DNA from: Sphaerulina vaccinii | Taxonomy: Eukaryota; Ascomycota; Dothideomycetes; Mycosphaerellales; Mycosphaerellaceae | DNA length: 64,000 nt | Direction of reading: 5' to 3' | Assembly: GCA_022570795.1 (NCBI GenBank) | Contig: JAKUDP010000019.1 | Location: 1-64,000 of the forward strand | Shown here: positions 33,050 to 42,500 of the stretch, piece after piece | Layout of the letters: every line of letters begins with the position of its first letter | How positions within the stretch are numbered: position 1 is the stretch's first letter | The notes under the pieces: model-generated | Databases searched by the model: none | Seen by the model: the letters and a program-made list of their open reading frames with translations, nothing else | Told to the model about the DNA's origin: nothing | Translations under genes and position numbers: made by a program

Positions 33050-33253
33050 GTCAATGTCATGGAACTTTTGGAGGCTCAAACCTCGGGTCCGGTCAAGATA
33101 TTCTAACGTCCACAAGTCATCTGTGATGTAGAAAAGAGCGCGCTGAAGCTTTTTCGAGGACTTGATCGCGGCCTTCCATGACTGACTGACCCCAGTGGAA
33201 AGGAGGAGTCGGAAGACGACATCTACTGTATCGCCAGGGAGCTGGTGCGTCAA
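33050..33253 (-). pseudogene. F-box-like fragment
   Basis: The frame reads LPGDTVDVVFRLLLSTGVSQ followed by SWKAAIKSSKKLQRALFYIT. VSxSWKAAI..SxKLQRALF is typical of the second half of an F-box in Dothideomycete proteins. There is no ATG in frame, the first helix looks shortened and the downstream sequence loses coding character, so it appears to be a relic. Confidence 0.4.
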
Positions 33254-33486
33254 GGATATCGCGTGGATAGCATGTCAATGGAAGGAGGAAATGTCATTGC
33301 GAAGGGACTATTCCTGGATTCACGATCAAAGAATGCCGCGGATTCATTGTCCTCCTGATAGCGGGCTGATATACTCGCCATGATTGCATAACCGGACTGT
33401 CCTGGTTACCTTGCGGTGGGCATTCCCCTGATTGCCTTGATTATAGTAGTCGTTCCCTCCTCCGCCGCCGCCGCCATAGCACTCGT

Positions 33487-33640
33487 TCGAGGCCATCGCA
33501 GATCCAGAAGAAGTTCGGCTTTCAGACTGCCTTCAAATTGAAGATCAAGGACGAAGATGGTGATTCAGTGACCATGGCGGATTCGGATGATCTAGACATG
33601 GCCATCAGCATATGCAGCACTTCGTTCTGTGGCATCTCCA
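33487..33640 (+). pseudogene. PB1/OPCA-like fragment
   Basis: One frame reads KKFGFQTAFKLKIKDEDGDS and then VTMADSDDLDMAIS. The DEDGDxVT..DSDDLDMAI pattern matches the acidic OPCA motif of PB1 interaction domains. No start codon, no other domain and no clear continuation are present, so it is treated as an isolated exon or relic. Confidence 0.4.
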
Positions 33641-34141
33641 TTACGCCTATGGGGATCGGATCTTCAACTGCGCCACCAGCTCGACGAACCATGATGCTTC
33701 AGAGATCCAAGACTTGGACATGTGTATTGTCGATCCACATGGTGCAAACAATGATCCGAATGGGCCATTCAAGCACTCAGTCAACGTTGAGCAAGGGCTG
33801 AAAGCTGCTGCTGTGGTGAGACGATAGATCGAACGAATATCGAGATACCAGAGAAGCTCAATACAATAACAGAAGCGCCTGCGGACGTGTATGAAGATCC
33901 TGCGATGGAGGCAGACAGTCTTTAGTAGTGTGACACCCGCGCGTCTGGATTTGCTCGATCACCTCATACCTATCTGCTTTTTACTTCCAGTCCACAACTC
34001 TTCTCGTAGTACTGGACAGACTGACAACTTTGCTCACGGTCCTGTTCAAGGCTCTCAGGTCTCGAGAGAAGGGTGAAGGTCATGCGCTCCTCCATTTTGC
34101 TGAGATTGGTGTAGTCTGGCGAGTTTAGCGACATCTCCCGT

Positions 34142-35075
34142 CCAGCTGTCAATCGGACGCGTCGACTAGAAGTTCCTCCAGCACCGCAACTGCTCTCTAG
34201 AACATCTAGCTTGCTGAGCTTCGCGTTCTTGCGTAGAGATGGAGACAGTATCCAGCCTGCAGGAGTCCAGCTTGCTGAATTTGGTGTTCTCGCGTACAGA
34301 TACCAGATAGAGGAATTATCCAGCTGTCAATCGGACGCGTCGACTGAAGGTCCATGTTTGGACTGCTGGAGGAGCACTCACAATTGAACTGCAGGAGAAG
34401 CACTTACAGCTCATTTCTCAACATCGACTCGAAAAAGACCCTTCAGCAACAAAATTATCTCGATAGGAGCCCTCTACTAGCTATCCCCGAACCGCTAAGC
34501 GATACCTATTAGCTTCACTCTACATGGTCTACGGCCTTCTTCACTCTACGTGGTCTACAACGATAGCAGCACTCTACCAGCTATTCCCAGAGTCTGCTAA
34601 AGTTGGTGTCGGGTACAGCGATGTCTTGCGTACAGGTGGAGATATCAGAACATACCTCTGAATGCGAAGCGATCGCGTTGAGAACTGTCTGGGGATCTGG
34701 CAGCGTAGTGGCTACAAGGAACGCGGACAGACAGTTATTCATAACAGCACGTATGGCTCATGTTATGGAAGTGCTCGCTTAAGGTCTACTCTCTCTGCCT
34801 CACCTTACTCGTCGTTGATGCAGCGGGAGATGATGCATTAGCTGGTCTTCTCGCATACAGATGGAGACATCTCCCGCCAAAGCACAGCGTCTGATTGAGA
34901 GACTTCACCTCCCGCCGAACCACAGCATCCAACAGAAGAGCTCTACAAAACACAGCCAGCTTCACTCTACATTACAACCACCAAGCCGAGGGTAGAGCTG
35001 CGGTAGCAGCGGTGGGGGTGGATGGTGGGCGAAATAACGTCTCGGGTAGGCTTCACTCAACTTGGTGTGCAAGAG
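34142..35075. repeat. Mosaic of short repeats
   Basis: A 26-bp sequence beginning CCAGCTGTCAATCGGACG occurs identically at 34142 and 34320. Segments of the type TGCGTAGAGATGGAGA(C) recur about four times between 34.2 and 34.9 kb. The 34.48-34.60 kb and 34.96-35.08 kb parts match 21.63-21.87 kb. No coding capacity is seen. Confidence 0.6.
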
Positions 35076-36447
35076 CCTTTCATCTCCCTAGCGTGATGAC
35101 CTTTGGTATGACCTCAGAAGATGTATCTGATATCAGTCCTCAATTGGCAGCTTTCCCAAAGAGTCTACAGGAGCCTGCACTTGGAGTAGGAGATAACACT
35201 CAGATAAGTGCACGTCATTCGACGAAATTGGAGGACTCTCCAGTGATGGTCCTGGCTGCCCATTGTGAGTGAGTGTTGATGTGCCCAGCTCAGCACGGAG
35301 AGCCGATTACCAACACAAGTAGATGGGCAGAATAACGATAAAGCTGACGAATATGAGCTCGCTTCACTGGGTCTCATGTTACTTCTCTGGCGCTGCCGTT
35401 GTTCGATTGCTGCTGCTGCTCCTGCTGCTGTCGTCGTCGGTATCGTCGTCGGTATCGTCGTCATGTAAACAGCTCAGCACGACTCGCAGTCTCATGCATC
35501 GACAGCCGCATCAACCACAACTTATCGCCGCCCTCAGCACAACGCTTGGCTGTCGTGATCGTAGTCCCAGCGAAGAGATCCTGCGAGCCATAGAGCTGCC
35601 AGAAGCGTGGCGAGAGGCCATTGCTATACTGAAGCGCGTTCGATGTGACATCTGAGCTAAGGAACGCCACGTAGAGTGTACAGAGATGTCTCGGAAGGAG
35701 CACGTACTCCTGTGGCAGGAATCGCAGCATATCGGAGTTCCACTCCCAACCGTACTGAGATCGAGCTGTACCGAAGAGCCAGAGTCCACGCGCGTCTCCA
35801 TGTCCTCTCGAACTCGTATGCGCGGGACATTGCAGATCATATATTCTCCAATCTCTTCCGCTACTCCACGAACCGCAACCTCTGCTCGCCGCGACATTCG
35901 CTGGTACATTGTCTCGCTGTCCAGAAGATCTCAATCGTAGGACTCCAGCAGCCAAGCTAGGCTGGTCTTCTCACGTCCTCACGGGTGCATTCTCGTGCGG
36001 AAGGAGCAACTGTCACGTTTTCAGCGTTCTCAGGCCGGGGCTTTGGCGAAGAAGAAGGCTGTGGAGGCTATGGTGAAGGAGTTCAAGGGCGAGGCTGGTT
36101 AGCGTTAAGTGGTGTTGTTTGGGAGTTGGATTCGCTCGGTTGCGGTCAAGGATCGGGAAATCGCTGAGAGGGTCGTGAATATGTCCTCCGAGGGTTAAGG
36201 GAAATGGTTGTTGCCGCCTCTCTTGATTTGAGCATTGTCTGCACTGCTTAGCGCAGAGCCGAGTCGCCTAGATCTTTCTGGCGTGGCAATAGAGAATGGT
36301 TAGAAGTGTCGCTTCCACGTTTATCATATCTCTATCTCTCGGTACGTTCTACGCAGCTCGGCGCAGGCACAACGCAAGGACGGCGACGACCAATTTGTTC
36401 GAGCCTTGCTTGAGGAAACGCCCTGTGTCTGGCATTCCATCCGTCAC
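35076..36447. other. Gene-free spacer with a trinucleotide tract
   Basis: A CTG/GTC-rich trinucleotide tract lies at about 35408-35464. No supportable gene; the region ends at the 3' end of the GMC oxidoreductase gene. Confidence 0.5.
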
Positions 36448-38545
36448 TCAAATCTCGTCCAGTATATCCTGCACAAGCTTCTCGGCATGAGCATAGGTGG
36501 TGCCCTAGAAGATATTATGTCAGCGCTACACAGCCCCAAAGCTTACGAGAGAAAGACAGTACCTGAGTATGGCCTGGTGGCACAAAAGCGAAGCTCGAAG
36601 AATCAATAACGCGCAAAGCCTCCACGCCGAAGACTCGTCCTTTGGAATCAACGACTGCATTCGGATTATCTGCTTTGCCCATTGCACCTATAAGATTGAT
36701 CGAAATAGTCGGCAAGCACGATCTTGCCCGTAGGTACCTGTCCACTCATGTTCGCGAAGAGGTTGAAGAACTTACAAGAAGCGCCAGCATAATAAATCGG
36801 CCCCAATCTCGACATGACAGCCTCCAAGATCTGCTCATCAGAAGTAACATTCATTCCCGGAAATACTTCCTCTCCAACTATCACATTCTCATCAAGACCT
36901 ATACGAAGTGCTTCCCGAGCAAGCTTGTATGCCAGCACAGCGACTTCCTGATCGATAGGGTCGCGCATCCAGTTCGGATTGATGGTTGGCGGCTCCAAAT
37001 TCGAAGCAGACCGTAAAGTCATATTACCGCGAGACTTTGGTGCGATTAAAATGGCTCGTAGACTTGCTAAGACTTTGTTCGTAGCGTTTACTGTCAGTGC
37101 AGTTTCGCTGGGGCTGAAGACGAATTCTACTTCGGGCCAGTCGGACGGTAGGATCTCTAACCATTGCTGTGTAGCAGGCGATAAGGTTGATCGAAGTAAT
37201 GGGGGGATTCTGTACCAACCTACTGTTCCTCCGCCTTCTGCTGTTAGTGGTCCTGTGGCGTTGTTGAGGAGTAGGTTGTCGTTTTCGATTGCTCGTTCGG
37301 ATATGCTGCGATCATGGGGAGAATTGAATGTTGGGTCGTTTACTTCCCAGCTTGGTCCGTTGAAACTGCATGAGTCCCAGTAGTTCTGGCCTACTCCCTG
37401 GAGATCTGAGATGATGGGGATGTCGAACTTTTCGAGTGTGGTGCGTGGTCCTATACCTGATACCATCAAAAGTTGGGGAGAGTGCCAGGCGCCAGCGGAG
37501 ACTATGACTTCCTTTCTCGCGGAGAGTACGAAGGGGTAATGACCATTGATGGTCACGTCCACGCCTGTAGCGCATGTGCCATTGAAGACGATATTCCGGG
37601 CTTGCGCATTAGTGTACGTCGTCAAGGAGCGAGATGTGAAACCTCGACGAAGGAACGAAGTCTCTGCTGAGCTACGGAGACCTGTTTCGGAATTGATCGT
37701 GAATTGCCACCAGGCGAAACCCTCCAGCTTACCGCTGGCAGATCCGGCCTGCTGCTCGAGGCCAATGGCTTCGTATACAGCTGGGGCATATGCTGATATT
37801 GGACTCACATAGGGGGGTAGAGTGACCTGGAGAGGACCACCTTGCGGAGAGAATGCGTCAATGTCGTATGTTCCGTTTTCGGCGTTCTCGGGCCTGCGAT
37901 CGGAGTTGACAGAGAAGTTCATGCTCCGCTGGAAGAACGGTAGCATATTTTCCCACTCGTATGCATCGTCGCCGACCTGCTCAGCCCAGGCTTGGTAACT
38001 TCCCTTGGTTCCACGATGGTATAGCATTTGATTGCGGCCACTACTTCCACCTAAAATCTTTCCTTGTATATACCGAAACACTTCGCCGTTCTGCATGTGC
38101 GTGATCAGCATCTCTTGTTCGAAGATGTGCGAAGAATAATACGTACCACCTGAGGCTCTGTGTACAGCCCCCAGTCGATCAAGGGCTGTGGCATTTGCGG
38201 TGCTGATCGGATCCATCGATTTGAGTCTGTATCACCTTAGCGTGTCGTCCTGGTCAAAGATAGCGGTTGATTGCAAGCTGGAATTTGGCTCCAATTTCCG
38301 GTCTGAAACTCATAGAAACTCCCTGCTTCGATCAAGGCAACAGAGGCATTGCTGTGCTCCGCAAGTCGAGCTGCGACGACAGAGCCCGCAAGTCCAGCAC
38401 CGACTATTACATAGTCATAAGTTGCATTGAGACCTGGAACGCCGAAAGAAGTCCCGGTAAGCTGTCCTGGCAGAGCAAACTGAGAGATTTGGGCCTTACA
38501 TACTGCTACCAGCAGAAGAGGAAGACTCGCGGCAGAGCGCAACAT
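36448..38545 (-). pseudogene. Secreted GMC oxidoreductase, reading frame damaged near the N-terminus
   Basis: FAD-dependent glucose-methanol-choline family. The ATG at 38545 opens a signal-peptide-like N-terminus, followed by YDYVIVGAGLAGS (FAD Rossmann motif) and NWSQIP. Later PLIDWGLYTEPQ, GKILGGSSGRNQML, the NGHYPFVLSARKEVIVSAGA region and the C-terminal VFGVEALRVIDSS..PPGHTQ are all recognisable. Three introns are clear: 38091-38146, 36688-36775 and 36505-36562; joined exons restore SCAMGK and end at TGA 36448-36450. Between NWSQIP and PLIDWG the frame is broken: one frame meets TAA near 38242-38244, the alternative (SMDPISTANAT) is off by one base, and no GT donor fits. The canonical catalytic His of YHxxxTC is Tyr (IYYAGASC). 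Probably a recent pseudogene, or an unusual intron. Confidence 0.75.
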
Positions 38546-39590
38546 GGTCTGTTCAGTCTCAATGTGGCAGATGTGTATGCAAAGAAGACTGAGCTGTCGA
38601 CATTATGTATGCGTTTGACATTTGGCCTGCGTCCTGGCTTCCACTGGCCTATTCGTCTGCGAGCATCAGGCCGTCTTAGCAACGCCGAATGATTTCACAG
38701 GCGGCGGCCTACATTCCTTGGTATTCGAGCCATTCGCCCATTCCGCTGCTTGATGTGTTTCGTGCATGCCGCTTAAGGTAAACGTCCGCAGTGTAAGGAC
38801 CGGACGTAGTAAAGCGCTGTAGATCGCTGAACTCTGCAGTCTGGGCATTGAGGTCATATTCCATTTCATGGACTTTTCGAGGGCTATGCCGTCGACCCCA
38901 ACGAGGCTCAAACGGGAGCAGTTCATGTTTCCACCACTCGCTAGCTTCACGTTCTCATATGGCTCTGGCTTGTCCGTTTCGAAAGGCACAGGCGACACGG
39001 GTAAAGTCGGAGCCAAGGACGAGAACCATTCCACAGATTCCAGCCCGTTCCAGCGATCTCATTTGCTCGGGAACAGCCGCCGCTAATTCATTCACGCGAT
39101 ACTCGATATATTGCCAAATCGACCAATAAATTAGTCTTGAGCGTGGAGGCTGCTTCTTTACCTCGATCCAGATGTGGTATGACGTTCTGACCGCGCGGAA
39201 TCATGTCTTAGGCCATATCGAAGCCCAGTCGCCGAGCAATGCTATTTGGCGAGGAAAACCACAGCCAACAAGCGTTGGCAAGCAGTTGAATAATCTCCTC
39301 ATTTCATAGCCAGTACATCGTCGGGCTTGCATGCTGCAGTCATGAGCTGGTGTACCAGAGAGCTCGATCAATCGTTGTCGGGAATGTTGGAGAAGGCTTA
39401 GGCGTTGTGGCTACCCACAACGTTGCTCAACTTCCACCTTTCTAACTTCGGCCGAGCATGTAACAATGGCATACCAATGCTTCAGAACATCGACAATCGT
39501 GAAACAAAAGCTCCCCAGGGGTTGGACATTCGATCTGGTTGTCACCACTCGCTGGACGGTCATATTCAGCTCAAGTGCAGCTTCTCCCAA
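38546..39590. other. Intergenic; one open but ATG-less frame
   Basis: On the minus strand 38666-39034 is open for 122 codons (contains PYENVKLASGGNMNCSRLSL) but lacks ATG and any recognised domain. It could be an exon remnant upstream of the GMC gene. Nothing else was seen. Confidence 0.4.
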
Positions 39591-39600
39591 CAGTCGTCAA

Positions 39601-39761
39601 GCTCATTGGCTCAGTCGGTAGGTCGTCGGCATAGCTGATGCTTGGACATTGAAGTGCTCAAGACAAGATAAAGAACATGTCAACAGTTTCGCTAGATTCT
39701 TTGAGACCCTTCGTCGCCATTGCGTGCAGGCGATAGTTTTGCTCTTGAGCGATGGACTTTT
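39601..39761 (+). ncRNA. tRNA-like unit 1 of array
   Basis: TTGGCTCAGTCGG serves as A box. Hairpin CGTCGG(39624-39629)-CATAG-CTGATG(39635-39640). CCTTCGTCGCC is the B-box candidate. GCAGGCGATAGTTTTGCTCTT-type motif starts at 39727. The terminator-like run is only TTTT (39758-39761), the weakest of the five. Confidence 0.4.
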
Positions 39762-39836
39762 GGATCTTCGTAGTTAGCAATAGTCGAAGTAAGGTACAAA
39801 TCTTGTTCCAAATTGTCCCCTTGCAACGGTCGTCCA

Positions 39837-39997
39837 GCCTCCGTGGCCTAGTTCGTAAGTCGTCGGCTTAGCTGACGCTTGACATTGAAGTGCTCAAGAC
39901 AAAATCAAGGAGATGTCAACAATGTCATGTCCTTCTTGTGGGGGTGTTCGTTGCCTAGCGTGCAGGCGATGATTTTGCTCTTCAAGAATGCTTTTTT
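39837..39997 (+). ncRNA. tRNA-like unit 2 of array
   Basis: TGGCCTAGTTCGT acts as A box. Hairpin CGTCGG(39861-39866)-CTTAG-CTGACG(39872-39877). A second small stem CTTGA/TCAAG follows. GTTCGTTGCC is the B-box candidate, GCAGGCGATGATTTTGCTCTT-type motif at about 39963, and TTTTTT at 39992-39997 ends a predicted 161-nt RNA. Confidence 0.45.
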
Positions 39998-40073
39998 GTA
40001 TCCTTCAAATCAAGACCACTTGTTCTGAGGTATATCTTGAACTCCGGAGCCAGCATCCTCCAACAGTCGTCTT

Positions 40074-40230
40074 GCCTCCGTGGCCGAGTCAGTAAGTCGT
40101 TAGCGAAGCTGATGCTTGACACTAGCGAAGCAAAGCAGACGACACATGTGGACTGTCTCTGGAGTTCATCTCCGCTACAATGGTGTGCAGGCGATTGTTT
40201 TGCCCTTCATCAAGCACCTTCTGTTTTTTT
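40074..40230 (+). ncRNA. tRNA-like unit 3 of array
   Basis: TGGCCGAGTCAGT acts as A box. The hairpin CGTTAG(40098-40103)-CGAAG-CTGATG(40109-40114) keeps pairing although its 5' strand differs from units 1, 2 and 4. GGAGTTCATCTCC is a good T-arm/B-box candidate. Motif GCAGGCGATTGTTTTGCCC at 40188-40206 and TTTTTTT at 40224-40230; predicted RNA 157 nt. Confidence 0.45.
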
Positions 40231-40297
40231 GTGGCAGGCCCTGCTTCATATGAGGTATATGTATGCATCGGACTAAGCATCCCTCAAGAGTCGTCCA

Positions 40298-40458
40298 GCC
40301 TCAATGGCCGAGTCAGTAAGTCGTCGGTATAGCCGATGCTTGATCTAAGAAGTTCCTCGTGCAACGAATGCACGTCAACAAGGCTTGTGCGTGGGTTCGG
40401 AATCTCCCCTTAACCATTGAGTACACGCGATTGTTTTGCCCTCATATGACGACTTTTT
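40298..40458 (+). ncRNA. tRNA-like unit 4 of array
   Basis: TGGCCGAGTCAGT A box. Hairpin CGTCGG(40322-40327)-TATAG-CCGATG(40333-40338), where both arms differ from unit 3 yet pair. GGGTTCGGAATCTCC is the closest B box in the array. CTCAAT near the 5' end can pair with ATTGAG (40417-40422) as an acceptor-like stem. GCGATTGTTTTGCCCTC motif and TTTTT at 40454-40458. Confidence 0.48.
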
Positions 40459-40537
40459 ACTCTGCTTTTCGACTGTCAGATGCTTCGTGAGGTATATATC
40501 CTCAATTTAGGGCCAGGTCTCTTCAACCAGTCGTCCA

Positions 40538-40685
40538 GGCTCAGTGGCTTAGTCAGTAAGTCATCGGCGTAGTGATGCTTGGATCCTAGAGGCAAACAGA
40601 GCTGAAGGCAGAGGTTGATATGGCTTGTACTCGTCTTCTGTATCGTGCGCCGTCGCGAGCAGGCGACTTGAAGAAATCTCTTTTT
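40538..40685 (+). ncRNA. tRNA-like unit 5 of array
   Basis: TGGCTTAGTCAGT A box. Shortened hairpin CATC/GATG (40562-40565, 40573-40576). The 3' motif is degraded to GAGCAGGCGACTTGAAG and no B box is clear. TTTTT at 40681-40685. The most decayed unit at its 3' side. Confidence 0.38.
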
Positions 40686-41104
40686 GAGTGTCGTACAGCC
40701 ATGAAGACAGGTCGGCGACTCATGCCTGGTATCTCCAAGCTCTATGCCAGTATCCATACTCTTGGTTATATGCCTTGATCTTTTGTGGTACAGCATGTGA
40801 GACATACTGTTGATAGCCACTAGTTGACCAGATGCTGTGTGACTTGAGATGTCGAGAAGCGACGTCCATGTGGTATCGGAGTATGCATGCATAAAGCAGT
40901 CGACCAGCCATGATACGTGTGTGATATTGACCTGCACGGGAAGTGCACTGTGAGCTGAGTAGTGTATTTGCATAATGCAGCCTAACTAGCAGAGATACTC
41001 ATACAACAAGAAAAGCAAAAGTCCATCCTTGACCAGGTATCATAGTCGTTTCATGCCGCTAATGTCAAATCTGGTTTTCCCTCCACCACTTCCTGATATA
41101 CAGT

Positions 41105-42142
41105 CTACTTCCTCCTCCCCTGCTGCATGGCCAAGATCTGAACCATGCGCACAAAGATGTTGATAAAGTCGAGCTCAAGCGCAATCGACTCGTTCACAGC
41201 ATCCTTCCTGAATCTGCCCTGCTCTGCCATACGTGCATGGGCCAGAATCTTCTGCGTATCGTAAAGAGTGAAGCCACCGAAGACTGCCAGACCTCCATAT
41301 AGCCACAAGTTCTCAGTCCACATCAATGCTCGTGTAGCAGTAGCTGGAAGCACGAGTGGTGCAAGACCAGAAAGTGCAACAATAGCTACACCAGCGAGAA
41401 GTGGTCCACCAATATACAGGTACTTCTCTTGCTTGGCTGTAGCTCCCACAAAAGCGATCGAGCCCATCATACCAACGGTGTAGAGACCTGCGCGAGCCAA
41501 GATACCAGGAGCGAAGAAGAGCATCGGCGACAGAAGAGCAGCTTGCGTAAGATTGAATCCTGTCCACAGAGCGTACTTGACCACATAGTTATCTGGAGAA
41601 GTCGCATAGCAGCCCATCATTGTTCCGATGGATCCCACAAGTCCCACTCCGAGTACGAGCCATGGGTTCGCGCTCATCAGGCGGTAAGACCAGCCATTCA
41701 TGTGTAGTGCTCGTGCTGCCACTCCAATGATTCCAATGCCCAGACCTGTGTGCAGGAACGTCTCATTCAAGTAGGCGCGTTCATAAGGTGGCATGCCGCC
41801 ATCTTCGCGAGTCTCGCGGTTGAAAAGCAGGTTGACCGCGAGGACAGTTCCGCCAAAGATTGCGCCTCCATAGAGAAGGCGTTGTGTCAGGTTTCCTTGC
41901 GCAAGTGGATTTTGAGGCGCTGATGTCTGATATGTGCGTCGGGGGGATTGCTGGAAGGCGGAGCGGATCACACTCTGCTGCAGTGGCGTGAACTGCTTAA
42001 TCGGAGAGGCAATCTTCGTGATGGGTTGTTGCTGTCGGGTCGACGTCTGAAATGATCGGAAGGCGACTCGTGTTGTCGAGGGTAGCTCGTTTGTGATGGC
42101 TGAGGCGATGGTGAAGGGTCGCCGCGCTATGAACGATGCCAT
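41105..42142 (-). CDS. Mitochondrial GHITM/TMBIM5-like protein, Bax inhibitor-1 family
   Basis: A 345-aa, single-exon protein. The ATG at 42142 (MASFIARRPFTIASAI) was chosen because the longer frame begins only with GTG. Residues 1 to about 90 are Arg/Ser/Thr-rich without acids, a mitochondrial presequence. About seven hydrophobic segments follow, beginning with LLYGGAIFGGTVLAVNLLF, and including WLVLGVGLVGSIGTMMGCYA and APGILARAGLYTVGMMGSIA. The C-terminal half carries the family hallmarks GGLAVFGGFTLYDTQKILAHA and ALELDFINIFVRMVQIL. TMBIM5-type proteins reside in the inner mitochondrial membrane and affect cristae structure and ion homeostasis; that role is transferred by family. It is the outermost clearly conserved housekeeping gene on this arm. 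Confidence 0.9.
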   Translation of the reverse strand: MASFIARRPFTIASAITNELPSTTRVAFRSFQTSTRQQQPITKIASPIKQFTPLQQSVIRSAFQQSPRRTYQTSAPQNPLAQGNLTQRLLYGGAIFGGTVLAVNLLFNRETREDGGMPPYERAYLNETFLHTGLGIGIIGVAARALHMNGWSYRLMSANPWLVLGVGLVGSIGTMMGCYATSPDNYVVKYALWTGFNLTQAALLSPMLFFAPGILARAGLYTVGMMGSIAFVGATAKQEKYLYIGGPLLAGVAIVALSGLAPLVLPATATRALMWTENLWLYGGLAVFGGFTLYDTQKILAHARMAEQGRFRKDAVNESIALELDFINIFVRMVQILAMQQGRRK

Positions 42143-42500
42143 TTTGATGTTCGTTGTCGTTGTCGATGGTAGGAAAGGACGACAAGAGAGTGTTGGTATA
42201 GAAGAGCTCGAGCTCGACGTCACGATTCAAGATGACCGAGCACCTTCCTCTCGAATCTTCGACGCCAAGACCGTCACATGAACCTCAGGCCACTCTCCCA
42301 TCTTCTTTCTTCGTCAACAATGCTTCACGATCTCAATCTGGTCATCATCTCTCCTTACCACCATGGCCTGACCGGCAGGCAGACACGGTGGTCGGTCAAG
42401 TCTGTCACCGGGCTTCCTGTCGCCACCCGGTATGGACCACAACCTGGGTGAGAATCGCCATCTCTGTCGGACGCGAAGGCCATCGAAAGACTCGCTGCAA
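42143..42500. other. Upstream region of the GHITM-like gene
   Basis: Probable promoter and 5' UTR on the minus strand; no element identified. Confidence 0.4.

Larger units (their letters stand above)
39591..40690 (+). repeat. Direct array of five tRNA-like units, period 228-239 bp
   Basis: Unit starts fall at 39601, 39837, 40074, 40298 and 40538. Each is preceded by AGTCGTC(C/A/T) and begins GC(C)TC..TGGC(C/T)NAG..GTAAGTC, like a tRNA A box and D arm. Each has a hairpin of the form CGTCGG-NNNAG-CTGACG, a B-box-like TTC segment, a GCAGGCGATNGTTTTGCYCTT-type motif (weak in unit 5) and a T-run (TTTT to TTTTTTT). The units are strongly diverged, so the shared blocks stand out. Individual units are listed separately. 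Confidence 0.75.

Noticed and set aside
39601..40685. Calling the array units genuine tRNA genes
   Set aside because: D stem position 24 mismatches in all five, acceptor pairing is seen only in unit 4, and no anticodon arm of normal geometry is shared.
40476..40973. 165-codon minus-strand frame with phrases like a Ty1/copia C-terminus (YADDLLTKPLSLDDWL, YSDTTWTSLLD)
   Set aside because: Its C-terminal part is the reverse complement of tRNA-like unit 5, the catalytic motifs are absent and no LTR or other retrotransposon sequence is near. Chance resemblance is more likely.
42143..42223. N-terminal extension of the GHITM-like protein
   Set aside because: Begins with GTG; the internal ATG gives a proper mitochondrial presequence.
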